From Leuconostoc suionicum (lineage in GTDB: Bacteria; Bacillota; Bacilli; Lactobacillales; Lactobacillaceae): a stretch of 64,000 nt of DNA. This document shows, one piece after another, positions 40,698 through 49,644 of this stretch. A program made the position numbers and the translations under genes. The notes beneath the pieces were generated by a model. That model searched no databases. It was not told the origin of the DNA and saw only the letters and a list, made by a program, of their open reading frames with translations. The stretch covers positions 62,001 to 126,000 of the forward strand of contig NZ_CP015247.1 of the NCBI RefSeq assembly GCF_001891125.1, written 5' to 3'. Position 1 is the first letter of the stretch, and every line of letters begins with the position of its first letter.

Positions 40698-40733
40698 ATG
40701 AATCAATCGTTCACGCTCTATTATCATGTTTGA
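40698..40733 (+). CDS. 11-codon upstream ORF overlapping uppP
   Basis: ATG 40698 follows a strong AAGGAGA site and encodes MNQSFTLYYHV; its TGA (40731-40733) lies just inside uppP, which starts in another frame at 40726. The uppP ATG itself has no ribosome site (preceding bases ACGCTCTATTATC). Termination of this ORF could therefore deliver ribosomes to uppP by coupling. Confidence 0.5.
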   Translation: MNQSFTLYYHV

Positions 40734-41571
40734 TCTTATCAAAGCAATAATTATTGGTATCATTGAAGGACTGACAGAATTTCTACCAGTTTCTTCAACG
40801 GGACATATCATTCTAGCAGAATCCCTAATGAGAATCCCAGGGGGCACTGTTTGGACCAAAGCTTTCAGTTCGGTATTTGATTACTCAATTCAATTGGGCG
40901 CTATTTTTGCTGTTATTCAATTGTATTTTAACAAGTTAAATCCGTTTTCATCTAAAAAAACAGATCACGAAAAGTTCCAAACTTGGCGCTTGTGGATTCG
41001 CGTTATCGTTGGTGTAATACCAGCCATGATTTTTGGATTTGCATTAAATGATTTTATGGATGCACATCTAATGAACTTTTGGGTAGTGTCAGCAACGCTG
41101 ATTATCTATGGTATTGCGTTTATCGTAATTGAAAATCGTCAAAAAAGTATTGTGCCAGTTATCACTAATGTAAACCAAATCACATTTAAGTTGGCATTAT
41201 ACATTGGTTTGTTCCAAGTTTTATCAATAGTTCCTGGTACATCACGTTCTGGAGCAACTATTTTAGGAGCAATTATCTTGGGCGCTTCACGTTTTGTGGC
41301 TGCTGAGTTTTCTTTCTTCCTTTCAATACCGGTTATGTTTGGCGTTACATTTCTTAAAATGGGTTCATTCTTCCTCAAGGGTGGTTCATTTACAGGCATG
41401 CAAAGTTTGGTAATGCTAATTGGTTTCATTGTTTCATGGATTGTTGCTTGGTTTGCAATTAAATTTATGATGGATTATATCAAGAATAATGATTTCAAGG
41501 CATTTGGTTACTATAGAATCATTGTAGGTGCTATCTTCTTGATTCTAGGTCTTGTAGGCATCGTAAAATAA
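40726..41571 (+). CDS. uppP: Undecaprenyl-diphosphatase UppP (BacA)
   Basis: This 281-aa integral membrane phosphatase recycles undecaprenyl pyrophosphate to the monophosphate carrier for cell-wall synthesis and confers bacitracin tolerance. The two active-site regions are visible: EGLTEFLPVSSTGH (about residues 11-24) and VPGTSRSGAT (about 170-180). About eight helices are predicted. The start at 40726 has no own ribosome site; translation probably depends on the upstream 11-codon ORF. The gene is monocistronic with a terminator behind. Confidence 0.9.
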   Translation: MFDLIKAIIIGIIEGLTEFLPVSSTGHIILAESLMRIPGGTVWTKAFSSVFDYSIQLGAIFAVIQLYFNKLNPFSSKKTDHEKFQTWRLWIRVIVGVIPAMIFGFALNDFMDAHLMNFWVVSATLIIYGIAFIVIENRQKSIVPVITNVNQITFKLALYIGLFQVLSIVPGTSRSGATILGAIILGASRFVAAEFSFFLSIPVMFGVTFLKMGSFFLKGGSFTGMQSLVMLIGFIVSWIVAWFAIKFMMDYIKNNDFKAFGYYRIIVGAIFLILGLVGIVK

Positions 41572-41582
41572 GCATTTTCCCA

Positions 41583-41615
41583 AAAACGTACAAATTAACT
41601 TTGTGCGTTTTTTAT
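41583..41615 (+). terminator. Terminator of uppP
   Basis: AAACGTACAAA / TTTGTGCGTTT and T tract. Confidence 0.8.
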
Positions 41616-41653
41616 TTACCACAAACATTGAATATATAATTAGAAAAAAGTGA

Positions 41654-41682
41654 TTGACATTAAAAAATGATTAGTATATAAT
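41654..41682 (+). promoter_or_regulatory. Promoter of the second Met T-box operon
   Basis: TTGACA (41654-41659), 17 bp, TATAAT (41677-41682): a perfect consensus promoter. Confidence 0.85.
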
Positions 41683-41689
41683 TATTTCA

Positions 41690-41975
41690 ACATATAACGT
41701 TGAAAAGATAAGTACTTGTCGGACTGATTGGATAGAGAGCTAATGTGTGGTGAAAATTAGTATCAGAATGATTAGGAAAATGGTCTTGGAGTTTAATAAT
41801 GGTGTGAGCATACGTAATTGTAAATGCCATTCGGGTACACCCGTTACAGTGTCACAGTATCGAAAAGATTTTTCCGTACTTGGTAAGTGTGTATTAGTAA
41901 TAATATGCAGAAAACGGGTGGTAACGCGATAACTTCGTCCCGCAACTTTGATGACTTCAAAGTTGCGGTTTTTTT
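41690..41975 (+). promoter_or_regulatory. T-box riboswitch, Met specifier
   Basis: GAGAGC opens stem I, the apical loop carries GGTGAAAA, and GGAAAATGGTCTTGGAG gives specifier ATG at 41780-41782, identical in context to the first T-box. The T-box is GGGTGGTAACGCG (41916-41928) and the terminator CGCAACTTTGATG / CTTCAAAGTTGCG plus T7 (41941-41974). It controls the two HemE/MtaA-like genes and the ABC transporter downstream. Confidence 0.9.
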
Positions 41976-42003
41976 ATTGTATGAAATAAAGGAGATAATT
42001 AAT

Positions 42004-42075
42004 ATGAATGCGTTAGTGACTAAAAACATATTAGTTAAATTAAAAGGGCTAGGTATGGTACAAAGCCGAATGTGA
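42004..42075 (+). CDS. 23-aa ORF directly after the T-box
   Basis: A strong AAAGGAG site precedes this 23-codon ORF (starts MNALVTKNILVKLKGLG). It ends 42 bp before the next gene, which has its own ribosome site. A similar short ORF follows the other Met T-box. It could be a real small peptide, a translated spacer that protects the mRNA, or chance. I do not recognise it. Confidence 0.4.
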   Translation: MNALVTKNILVKLKGLGMVQSRM

Positions 42076-42117
42076 TTGTTATTGTTAATTTTTTATGGCA
42101 ATAAACAAGGAGAGCAC

Positions 42118-43149
42118 ATGGCTAAGGAAAATCAAGACAACTTCAGTAAGAGATTTAATCATATTCCAGTAAGCTTTTGGTATCATTTCTCAGCAGCATC
42201 CGGTGTTGATTTAGATGCCTTTAAAAATCCTGAGATTATTGAAGGTAATATTTTAGGTACTAAGAAGTTGGTTGAGACAACCTCACCGGATTTTGTGAAA
42301 TTAATGAGTGACGGCCTGTTTCATTACGAATTTAATTACCAAGATGCTGATGATAAAAGTGTAGTTTACGCTAATTTATCACCAATAGCGAATAATCATC
42401 CATGGTTAATAAAAACAGCAGATTTAGTTAGACGGCAAAAGCAGGTTATCGGTGAACGAGCTTCATTTTATAATGTTTTTTCACCAACGACGTTACTTAA
42501 ATGGGCATTAGTTAGGAATCCAGATGGGCACTACGATAAAAGTAAAGCCGATGAAAAGCTTGCTGATATTATTTTGACAAATAGCGAAAATGTTCGTCAG
42601 GCATTAGAGGTGATTACACTAGATGTAATCAAGCAGGTTAAGGCTGCAGTCAATGCTGGCGCCGATGGCATCTATTATAGTACGCAAGTTATTCAGGATA
42701 CCCGGCTAGGACATGCGGATTTTGCTGAATTTGTCGCTGCGACTGATAAACAAGTTCTAAAGGCAGCAAATCAATTGTCAGATACAAATATCTTACATAT
42801 TTGTGGTAATGGCGGCGCCAGAAATGAAATCTCATGGTTTGAAGATTATCCGGCATCAATTGTTAATTGGTCAGTTGATACGGAAGATATATCTTTACAT
42901 GAGGGCAAAGAGATTTTCCCAGGGAAAATTGTTCTTGGTGGGTTTGGTAACACTGCGAAAGATGTTTTGTATCGAGGAACACAGTCTGAAATACAACAAT
43001 TTGCTAAACATTTAGTTCAGGAAGCGGGAGCCGAGAATTTAATTATTGGTGCTAATTGTACGGTTCCCCGGGATATTGATCTTCAACATTTACAGTGGGC
43101 GATAGAAGCAGTTCAAAAAGAAAGTGAAGGTTTGAAAAGTTATGAGTAA
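42118..43149 (+). CDS. HemE/MtaA-family protein, probable Zn methyltransferase (first)
   Basis: This 343-aa TIM-barrel protein of the uroporphyrinogen decarboxylase superfamily begins at ATG 42118 after AAGGAGAG. FYNVFSPTTLLKWAL near residue 120 and AGADGIYYSTQ near 182 are family features. LHICGN near 225 and IIGANCTVPRDI near 312 provide a His-x-Cys...Cys set, the zinc ligands of MtaA-type methyltransferases rather than of haem-pathway HemE. Control by a Met T-box suggests methyl transfer in methionine synthesis or salvage. It overlaps the paralogue downstream by eight bases. Automatic annotation would likely say uroporphyrinogen decarboxylase; no haem genes are nearby. Confidence 0.72.
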   Translation: MAKENQDNFSKRFNHIPVSFWYHFSAASGVDLDAFKNPEIIEGNILGTKKLVETTSPDFVKLMSDGLFHYEFNYQDADDKSVVYANLSPIANNHPWLIKTADLVRRQKQVIGERASFYNVFSPTTLLKWALVRNPDGHYDKSKADEKLADIILTNSENVRQALEVITLDVIKQVKAAVNAGADGIYYSTQVIQDTRLGHADFAEFVAATDKQVLKAANQLSDTNILHICGNGGARNEISWFEDYPASIVNWSVDTEDISLHEGKEIFPGKIVLGGFGNTAKDVLYRGTQSEIQQFAKHLVQEAGAENLIIGANCTVPRDIDLQHLQWAIEAVQKESEGLKSYE

Positions 43150-44143
43150 TCAACAAAATGTATTATTAGATGCAACAGAAAAAATACCGGTTAGTTTTTG
43201 GCGCCATTTCGCTGATGATGAAACTGTCGATGCACTAGAGAATCCAACAATTGCTACGATTAATATTCAAGGACATAAGGAATATGTTGAAGGCTTACGT
43301 CCAGATTTTGTGAAGTTAATGAGTGACGGTTATTTTAATGTTCCATTTGACAATGTCACTGATCCTAAAAATATTGATGATTTAAATAAAATTCAAGAGA
43401 TACAAGATGAGGATCCTTGGCTTACTGAACAGGTCAAATTAGTGCAAGAGCAGAAAAAAGTTATTGGTCAGCGTAGAGGATTTTATAATATTTTTTCACC
43501 GGTTACGATTTTAAAGTGGGCGCTCTATGATGCAGAAAGTGAGCTGCCTGCCAAGGGAGATGAACGCTTAACCGAATTGTTTATTCAATACCCAGAGAAA
43601 ATTAAGCATGTTCTAAACGTTCTAGCTAAGAGCATTATCAAGCAAGTGAAGGCGGTTGTAGTAGGCGGTGGTGCTGACGGAGTCTATTACAGTACACAAG
43701 AATTACAGAGTTCAAAATATACTAAAGAATTGTTTGATGGCATACAAAAGAATGTTGATTTAAGTGTTATAGATGCAATTAAGTCTGTTAGTGATATTAG
43801 CATTCTTCATATCTGTGGTTTCAGCGGTACAAGTAACCATCTAGAGTGGTTTACAGACTATGATTTGCCAATTGTCAATTGGGCAGTGACAGTGGAAGGT
43901 GTGTCACTCCAACAGGGGCAACAAATATTTAAAGACAAAGTTGTATTGGGCGGATTTGGTAATACAACAGATGATGTATTATACAACGGGTCTAAAGACG
44001 AAATAGAAGCGGCTGTACAAGGATTATTGTCCAATGTTGATAAAAAGCGTGTTATTATCGGTGCGGATTGCACTGTTCCCCGCGATATTCCTGTTGATCA
44101 TTTGAGGTGGGCGATTGCCGCCGTACATGAAAGCGTTGTGTAA
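43142..44143 (+). CDS. HemE/MtaA-family protein, probable Zn methyltransferase (second)
   Basis: This 333-aa paralogue of the preceding gene has the same layout: IPVSFWRHF at the start, FYNIFSPVTILKWAL near 118, GGADGVYYSTQ near 180, LHICGF near 225 and IIGADCTVPRDI near 306, again His-x-Cys...Cys. The two proteins are clearly homologous along their length but diverged, so they may form a heterodimer or use different methyl donors. It starts inside the previous gene without its own strong ribosome site. The ABC transporter binding protein starts 15 bp downstream. Confidence 0.72.
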   Translation: MSNQQNVLLDATEKIPVSFWRHFADDETVDALENPTIATINIQGHKEYVEGLRPDFVKLMSDGYFNVPFDNVTDPKNIDDLNKIQEIQDEDPWLTEQVKLVQEQKKVIGQRRGFYNIFSPVTILKWALYDAESELPAKGDERLTELFIQYPEKIKHVLNVLAKSIIKQVKAVVVGGGADGVYYSTQELQSSKYTKELFDGIQKNVDLSVIDAIKSVSDISILHICGFSGTSNHLEWFTDYDLPIVNWAVTVEGVSLQQGQQIFKDKVVLGGFGNTTDDVLYNGSKDEIEAAVQGLLSNVDKKRVIIGADCTVPRDIPVDHLRWAIAAVHESVV

Positions 44144-44158
44144 CGAGGAGAAGAGAGA

Positions 44159-45019
44159 ATGGTAAATAAAAAAGGGATTGTTACCGCTGCGGTAGTCATT
44201 GTTGTTATTGGTGGTGGTTTGACTATACGTCATTTTAATGCAGACAGCAACAAGGCAGCAACCAAAAAAGTAAGAACAATTAATGTGGCACATACACAAA
44301 ACTATGTGCCATATGATTATGTGCAAAACGGTGTATCAAAAGGATATGAAGTTGATGTTTTGAAAGCTGTTGATAAGCTATTGCCCGATTATAAGTTTAA
44401 GTATCATCCAACATCAGATGAAGATTTATTAGTTGGCTTGGACTCAGGGAAATATGATGTTGGGGTGAAGGGTGCTTGGTGGACAAAAGAACGTGCCAAA
44501 AAGTACATCTTACCCAAGCAAGCGGTTGGTGCATCTATCATAGGAATCACTTATCGAAAGGATGATAACTATAAGTCATTTGCCGAGTTTGCTAAGAAGT
44601 CAGGTAAGTTAGTGCCGATTTCACCACAGAATGGTCAATACGCAGTAGTACAGGAGTGGAACAAAAAACACCCCAATGAAAAAATCACATTAAAATCAGC
44701 TGATCAATTTACTGTTGGTGATGCGTATAACTGGGTGTTGGAAGGCCGATATGATGCTTACTTTGATGTGAAGGTAAATTACCAAAATTCAGTTGTTAAG
44801 AGCAGTGGCGCTTACCATAGTTCAGCTGACAAATTGGCCTACATACCCTATAAGGGCATTAAGACTTATCCAATTATCAGTCGTGCCAATAAAGACAACT
44901 CTAATTTCTCAAAAGAATATGACCAAGCTATCAAGAAGCTACAGAAGAACGGTACGTTGGAAAAGTTGTCACAAAAGTATTTCAAAGAAAATGTTTGGGA
45001 CTTTGTCGGTGATAAATAA
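44159..45019 (+). CDS. Amino acid ABC transporter substrate-binding protein (SBP family 3)
   Basis: This 286-aa binding protein has an N-terminal hydrophobic segment (residues 7-24) and the SBP_bac_3 domain with INVAHTQNYVPYDYVQNG near 41-58, GYEVDVLKAV, and LLVGLDSGKYDVGVKGA near 90-106. No lipobox Cys is present, so it may be an anchored protein. Control by the Met T-box and coupling to the methyltransferase genes suggest that it binds a sulfur or methylated amino acid such as methionine, cystine or S-methyl compounds. AGGAG precedes the start. Confidence 0.85.
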   Translation: MVNKKGIVTAAVVIVVIGGGLTIRHFNADSNKAATKKVRTINVAHTQNYVPYDYVQNGVSKGYEVDVLKAVDKLLPDYKFKYHPTSDEDLLVGLDSGKYDVGVKGAWWTKERAKKYILPKQAVGASIIGITYRKDDNYKSFAEFAKKSGKLVPISPQNGQYAVVQEWNKKHPNEKITLKSADQFTVGDAYNWVLEGRYDAYFDVKVNYQNSVVKSSGAYHSSADKLAYIPYKGIKTYPIISRANKDNSNFSKEYDQAIKKLQKNGTLEKLSQKYFKENVWDFVGDK

Positions 45020-45042
45020 AGTTTCAGAATTAAGGAGTTAAG

Positions 45043-45765
45043 ATGCCACCATTTAGTTTCAAATTTTTCCTATCGGTTTTTAGTGAGGTGCTACCTTATT
45101 TTCCAGTTACGCTACTCATCATTGTTGCATCGATAATTTTTAGTTCCTTATTAGGGGCATTAGTGGCTAGTGGGCAACTTAGTCGATCACCAATATGGAG
45201 AACCTTGTCACAAGGTTATGTTTTTGTACTGCGCTCTACGCCACCTATCGTTTTATTGTTTTTAATTTTTTATGGGTTACCTAAATTATTATTGCTATCC
45301 TTGAATATTAATATTAATGACTGGCAAAAATCGATTTTCGTCATTATCGCATTATCCTTACTGTTTGCGTCAAATTTAGCAGAAGTGTTTAAATCTGCCT
45401 ATTTATCTGTGAACACTGGGCAACGTGAAGCGGCATTGATGGTAGGCTTATCAGAATGGCAGACATTTTATCGTATAACCCTACCACAAACCATCGTAGT
45501 CGCCTTACCCAATTTCGCAAATACCGTCGCCGCATTAATTAAAGATACAGCTTTGGCATATGTCATTGGATTATTAGACATGATGGGCGCAGGAGACAAC
45601 TTGATTTCTAGGAATTTTGGACACCACTCACTCGAGACATATTTAGCGTTGGCCATTATTTATTGGTTTTTATTTGTAATCATTGAGCAAGGCGCGAAAT
45701 ATTTAGAGAGATATTTTGGCAAAAGCCGTGCAATTGCATCAAATCCTGCGGAGGTTGTCTCATGA
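45043..45765 (+). CDS. Amino acid ABC transporter permease (first)
   Basis: This 240-aa permease of the HisM/TcyL type has the amino-terminal helix pair, the family loop GYVFVLRSTPPIVLLFLIF near 62-80, and the EAALMVGLSEWQTFYRITLPQTIVVALPN EAA motif region near 125-150. AAGGAG precedes ATG 45043. Its TGA overlaps the ATG of the second permease. The two permeases form the channel. Confidence 0.88.
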   Translation: MPPFSFKFFLSVFSEVLPYFPVTLLIIVASIIFSSLLGALVASGQLSRSPIWRTLSQGYVFVLRSTPPIVLLFLIFYGLPKLLLLSLNININDWQKSIFVIIALSLLFASNLAEVFKSAYLSVNTGQREAALMVGLSEWQTFYRITLPQTIVVALPNFANTVAALIKDTALAYVIGLLDMMGAGDNLISRNFGHHSLETYLALAIIYWFLFVIIEQGAKYLERYFGKSRAIASNPAEVVS

Positions 45766-46472
45766 ATGTACCATTTTTAATTCAAACTTTTTGGTCGGCT
45801 ATAAAAGCTGTGCCAATAACACTATTAATCACCGGTGCGTCATTGTTCATTGGTTTGCCTCTTGGCTTTTTACTGGCATGGATTAAAATTAGAAAGATTC
45901 GTATACTTTATCCGCTTGTTGTCGCATACACATCGCTCATGCGGGCTACGCCGATGGTGTTACTGATTTTACTGTTCTATAGTACATTACCAAGCTTGTT
46001 GAATGTCCTAATCAACCAAAAACTACACTGGCATGTTACGGTGTTCGACACAAATCCCATTATTTATGCCATTATTGTTTTTGCTTTAATTGCAATTGCA
46101 AATTTATCGGAAGTATTTCGATCAGCAATTTTAACGATTGATCCTGGACAAAAAGAGGCAGCTTTAATGGTTGGGTTGACGCCAATACAAGCTTATTATC
46201 GTATTATTATCCCGCAAGCATTGGTTTCGGCTGTGCCTAACATTGGTAATTTAACGTTAAACATTTTAAAGGGCACATCGCTTGCGTTCATGATGACGGT
46301 TCAAGAAGTAACGGCAGTTGCTAAAACAGCAGCCTCGTATACTTATGATTACACGGAAGCCTATATTGATATCTTTATAATTTATTTTATCTTAGGAACA
46401 ATACTGCAAATTATTTTTAAATATCTGGAACGTTACTTAGGTCGACATAAGCTACGTGGAACAGTTGCATAG
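45762..46472 (+). CDS. Amino acid ABC transporter permease (second)
   Basis: This 236-aa partner starts in a 4-base overlap with the first permease. It has YTSLMRATPMVLLILLFY near 52-70 and QKEAALMVGLTPIQAYYRIIIPQ near 128-150 (EAA loop that docks on the ATPase). Two different permeases plus one ATPase are the arrangement of cystine/S-methylcysteine transporters such as TcyJKLMN. The ATPase gene follows after 10 bp. Confidence 0.88.
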   Translation: MNVPFLIQTFWSAIKAVPITLLITGASLFIGLPLGFLLAWIKIRKIRILYPLVVAYTSLMRATPMVLLILLFYSTLPSLLNVLINQKLHWHVTVFDTNPIIYAIIVFALIAIANLSEVFRSAILTIDPGQKEAALMVGLTPIQAYYRIIIPQALVSAVPNIGNLTLNILKGTSLAFMMTVQEVTAVAKTAASYTYDYTEAYIDIFIIYFILGTILQIIFKYLERYLGRHKLRGTVA

Positions 46473-46482
46473 GGAGAATAAC

Positions 46483-47265
46483 ATGTTAAAAGTCAGAAAT
46501 TTCAGAAAAAAATATCATGAACATGAAGTATTGAAAGGAATTGATATTGAAGTTAACCAAGGGGATGTAGTGGCATTACTCGGGCCATCAGGATCTGGTA
46601 AGACTACGTTTTTAAGAGGGTTAGCTTTTCTAACACCAGGAGATTCTGGTGTTATAGAATTTGATGATCAAAAAATAAGTATTGAATCGGCAACGCCTGT
46701 TGATATTAAAAAGTTGCGACAAAAAATGGGTTTCGTTTTTCAAAATTTCAATTTGTTTGCTAATAAGACGGCAATACAAAATGTCGAAGAAGGTTTGATT
46801 ATTGGACATAAGGAGCCAAAAGAAATAGCTCGAAAAAAAGCGCAGGAAGCCCTACAAAAAGTAGGTTTATTGGAATTTGCAAATCATTATCCCAGTCAAT
46901 TATCTGGTGGACAAGCCCAGCGCGTAGGAATTGCTAGAGCAGCAGCTTTGAATCCGGAGATTATTTTGTTGGATGAGCCGACGAGCGCGTTAGATCCCGA
47001 ATTAGTAGCGGATGTTTTGCAGGTGATTAAACAACTAGCTGATGAAGGGAAAACGATGATTGTCGTCACTCATGAGATGGCTTTTGCTCGTGATGTGGCT
47101 GACAAAGTAGTTTTTATGGATAAAGGTTTGGTTGTAGAGGAAAATGAACCTGTTGAATTTTTTGATAATCCTAAGTCGCCACGTTTGAAGGAATTTTTAA
47201 GTCGTATTAGCGCTGCCAATATTGCTGACAATAGTTTTGAGTATGAAAAGGCTAATCAAAAATAA
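46483..47265 (+). CDS. Amino acid ABC transporter ATP-binding protein
   Basis: This 260-aa ATPase has Walker A GPSGSGKTT (about residues 34-42), Q loop FVFQNFNLF, signature LSGGQAQRVGIARA, Walker B IILLDEPTSALD and H-loop TVVTHEM-type sequence, the pattern of polar amino acid transporters (GlnQ/TcyN). GGGAG lies before ATG 46483; the frame from 46456 begins inside the permease. It is the last gene of the Met T-box operon. Confidence 0.9.
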   Translation: MLKVRNFRKKYHEHEVLKGIDIEVNQGDVVALLGPSGSGKTTFLRGLAFLTPGDSGVIEFDDQKISIESATPVDIKKLRQKMGFVFQNFNLFANKTAIQNVEEGLIIGHKEPKEIARKKAQEALQKVGLLEFANHYPSQLSGGQAQRVGIARAAALNPEIILLDEPTSALDPELVADVLQVIKQLADEGKTMIVVTHEMAFARDVADKVVFMDKGLVVEENEPVEFFDNPKSPRLKEFLSRISAANIADNSFEYEKANQK

Positions 47266-47308
47266 GTTAAACGCATTTTTTAGACTTGCAGAAGCATCTA
47301 GCGGAAAG

Positions 47309-47324
47309 TGTTTCACGTGAAACA
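47309..47324. promoter_or_regulatory. parS chromosome-partition site
   Basis: TGTTTCACGTGAAACA is a perfect 16-bp palindrome that matches the Bacillus parS consensus TGTTNCACGTGAAACA. ParB (Spo0J) binds such sites, spreads and loads SMC. Most parS sites lie near oriC, so the window is probably origin-proximal. It is intergenic, between the transporter ATPase and prfC. Confidence 0.88.
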
Positions 47325-47383
47325 GATAAAAATATTTAACTGGTTACTAGCGATTGGCTTGTTTTTCAGGTAAACTAGATATT

Positions 47384-48895
47384 ATGGAAAACTTTCAAGA
47401 ACAACTAAAAAACCGACGTACTTTTGCGATTATCTCCCATCCCGATGCTGGTAAAACAACCTTAACTGAGCAATTATTGTTGCATGGTGGTGTGATTCGT
47501 GAAGCCGGAACAGTTAAAGGCCGTGGGTCGAACAAATTAGCCTCATCTGATTGGATGGCGATTGAGCAACAACGTGGTATTTCAGTAACGTCATCTGTAT
47601 TGCAGTTGGACTATGAAGGTAAACGAATCAATATTTTGGATACACCAGGGCACGAGGACTTTTCAGAAGATACTTATCGTACTTTGATGGCTGTGGATTC
47701 AGTAGTCATGGTAATCGATGCCGCCAAGGGTATTGAGCCACAGACTAAAAAGTTATTTGAAATTGTCTCACAACGGGGAATACCAGTCTTTACGTTCTTT
47801 AACAAAATTGATCGTGACGCTCGCCCAGCACTTGATTTGGTTGACGAGCTCGAAACTGTATTAGGAATTCAAGCTTACCCAATGAATTGGCCAGTCGGCT
47901 CTGGGCAGGTTCTGCAAGGCATTTATGATTTGCGGGCTGACCAACTTGTGCCCTTTAAGAATGCCACAACTCACTCCGAGATTGTCGATGAGGCGATGGA
48001 CGAAATTGAATTGTTGCGTGATGCGGGTAATCCATTTGATGAGGATAAAATTGCTCATGGGCAATTAACACAAGTATTCTTTGGCTCAGCGTTGGTTAAT
48101 TTTGGTGTAACAGAATTCTTACGTGAATATTTGACCTATGCCCCAGCTCCAGCGGCGATGACAACAGTTGATGACAAAACAATCAATCCAGAAGATGCGC
48201 AGTTCAGTGGTTTTGTATTTAAGATACAGGCCAACATGGATCCCAGACATCGAGACCGTATTGCGTTTGTGCGGATCGTAAGTGGTGAGTTTAATCGCGG
48301 TATGGATGTGTTATTACAACGTAATGGCAAGAAATTAAAGCTCTCGAACGTGACCCAATTTATGGCTGAAGAACGTGAAAACGTCCAGACAGCAGTTCCT
48401 GGTGATATTATTGGTGTCTATGATACGGGGAATTTCCAAATTGGTGATACGATATACTCTGGAAAGAAATCTATTCAGTTCCCTGATTTGCCAACATTTA
48501 CACCTGAATTGTTTAACCGTGTGGTTGCCAAGGATGTAATGAAGCAAAAGTCATACCATAAAGGGATTGAACAACTCGTTCAAGAAGGAACTATTCAACT
48601 CTATAAATCATGGAATGGTGGCGACTACATTATTGGTGCTGTCGGACAATTGCAATTTGAAGTGTTCCAGTTCCGTATGGAAAACGAATATAATGTTGAA
48701 ATTCAATTTGAACCCATTGGTTCCAAAGTTGCTCGCTGGATAAAGCCAGAACAATTAGATGAGAAAATGAGTTCATCACGTAATTTACTAGTAAAAGATC
48801 GGTATGATGAGCCAGTATTCTTATTTGAGAATAAATTCGCCTTGAATTGGTTCCACGATAAATACCCTGATGTTGAATTAGAAGAAAAAATGTAA
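47384..48895 (+). CDS. prfC: Peptide chain release factor 3
   Basis: This 503-aa translational GTPase recycles RF1/RF2 from the ribosome. G1 SHPDAGKTT (about residues 16-24), the switch sequence [11 protein letters not shown]3 DTPGHEDF and G4 NKID are present, followed by domain II and the RF3 C-terminal domain. ATG 47384 is preferred; the ribosome site is poor (CAGG), and the frame from 47354 offers nothing better. The gene is monocistronic with a terminator after it. Confidence 0.92.
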   Translation: MENFQEQLKNRRTFAIISHPDAGKTTLTEQLLLHGGVIREAGTVKGRGSNKLASSDWMAIEQQRGISVTSSVLQLDYEGKRINILDTPGHEDFSEDTYRTLMAVDSVVMVIDAAKGIEPQTKKLFEIVSQRGIPVFTFFNKIDRDARPALDLVDELETVLGIQAYPMNWPVGSGQVLQGIYDLRADQLVPFKNATTHSEIVDEAMDEIELLRDAGNPFDEDKIAHGQLTQVFFGSALVNFGVTEFLREYLTYAPAPAAMTTVDDKTINPEDAQFSGFVFKIQANMDPRHRDRIAFVRIVSGEFNRGMDVLLQRNGKKLKLSNVTQFMAEERENVQTAVPGDIIGVYDTGNFQIGDTIYSGKKSIQFPDLPTFTPELFNRVVAKDVMKQKSYHKGIEQLVQEGTIQLYKSWNGGDYIIGAVGQLQFEVFQFRMENEYNVEIQFEPIGSKVARWIKPEQLDEKMSSSRNLLVKDRYDEPVFLFENKFALNWFHDKYPDVELEEKM

Positions 48896-48910
48896 GAACA
48901 CCAAGAATAT

Positions 48911-48937
48911 TGGAGCGTCTGTGGACGTTCTTTTTTA
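48911..48937 (+). terminator. Terminator of prfC
   Basis: GAGCGTC-TGTG-GACGTTC followed by T6. Confidence 0.8.
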
Positions 48938-48984
48938 ATATCGTAATATGTTAGAATATAGTAATAAGAATATTGGAGAAAATC

Positions 48985-49527
48985 ATGTCATATTATACAC
49001 AACAACTTTTTAATGGCCAACGCGAACGTATTTTGCGTGTTGTTGATTCAGATGATGCTACACAAGCAACTGCTGGTTTTATTCATATTTTCGACGAACG
49101 GCGAGCTTTTGACTTTGAATATGCTAAAGAATTAACGAATGGTGAAATCACACAGGAACAGTTTGATGAGGAAGGCGAGTCGGTTAACACATTTAGCGTT
49201 AACTTTATGCCATTGGCGCATGCTGAAGAGGAAGAAATTCCTAATGAGTTATTTGAGGAATGGGCTGGTTTAATTGGCCGTGAATATGCGTTGGTTCCCA
49301 ACTTACACATGAACATGTACCAACAGTCTCTAAAGCCTGAAATTGAGGAAATTGATAAGGATCTTTTCGAAGAAAGATTGTTAGAATTAGTTACACGTGT
49401 TCTCGGATCTTCTGTTGTTGGATTTGAAGAAAAATCTTTGACACTTTACCCAAGTTTTTTAGTACAAGAGCAACCTGAACAATCCGAACAAAAAGGACCA
49501 TCGACTCAAATAATACTACCAGAATAG
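48985..49527 (+). CDS. Hypothetical acidic protein, 180 aa
   Basis: ATG 48985 has GGAG eight bases upstream. The product is strongly acidic (runs EEEEIPNELFEEW near 80 and EIEEIDKDLFEERLLELV near 120) with no signal or membrane segment and a Gln/Glu/Pro-rich tail. I recognise no domain with confidence. The monocistronic unit is bounded by terminators. A conserved cytoplasmic LAB protein of unknown function is the best description. Confidence 0.65.
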   Translation: MSYYTQQLFNGQRERILRVVDSDDATQATAGFIHIFDERRAFDFEYAKELTNGEITQEQFDEEGESVNTFSVNFMPLAHAEEEEIPNELFEEWAGLIGREYALVPNLHMNMYQQSLKPEIEEIDKDLFEERLLELVTRVLGSSVVGFEEKSLTLYPSFLVQEQPEQSEQKGPSTQIILPE

Positions 49528-49566
49528 TGAATATAACGGCGGATGAATAGTATCTTTAGCTAATTT

Positions 49567-49610
49567 AGCGAACGTTTTGTAAGTATTGTCGTTAACGTTC
49601 GCTTTTTTTT
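49567..49610 (+). terminator. Terminator of the 180-aa protein gene
   Basis: AGCGAACGTT / AACGTTCGCT with a 16-base loop and T8. Confidence 0.85.
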
Positions 49611-49644
49611 GTGGTACAATGTTTGGGTCGATGAGACAAATAAA

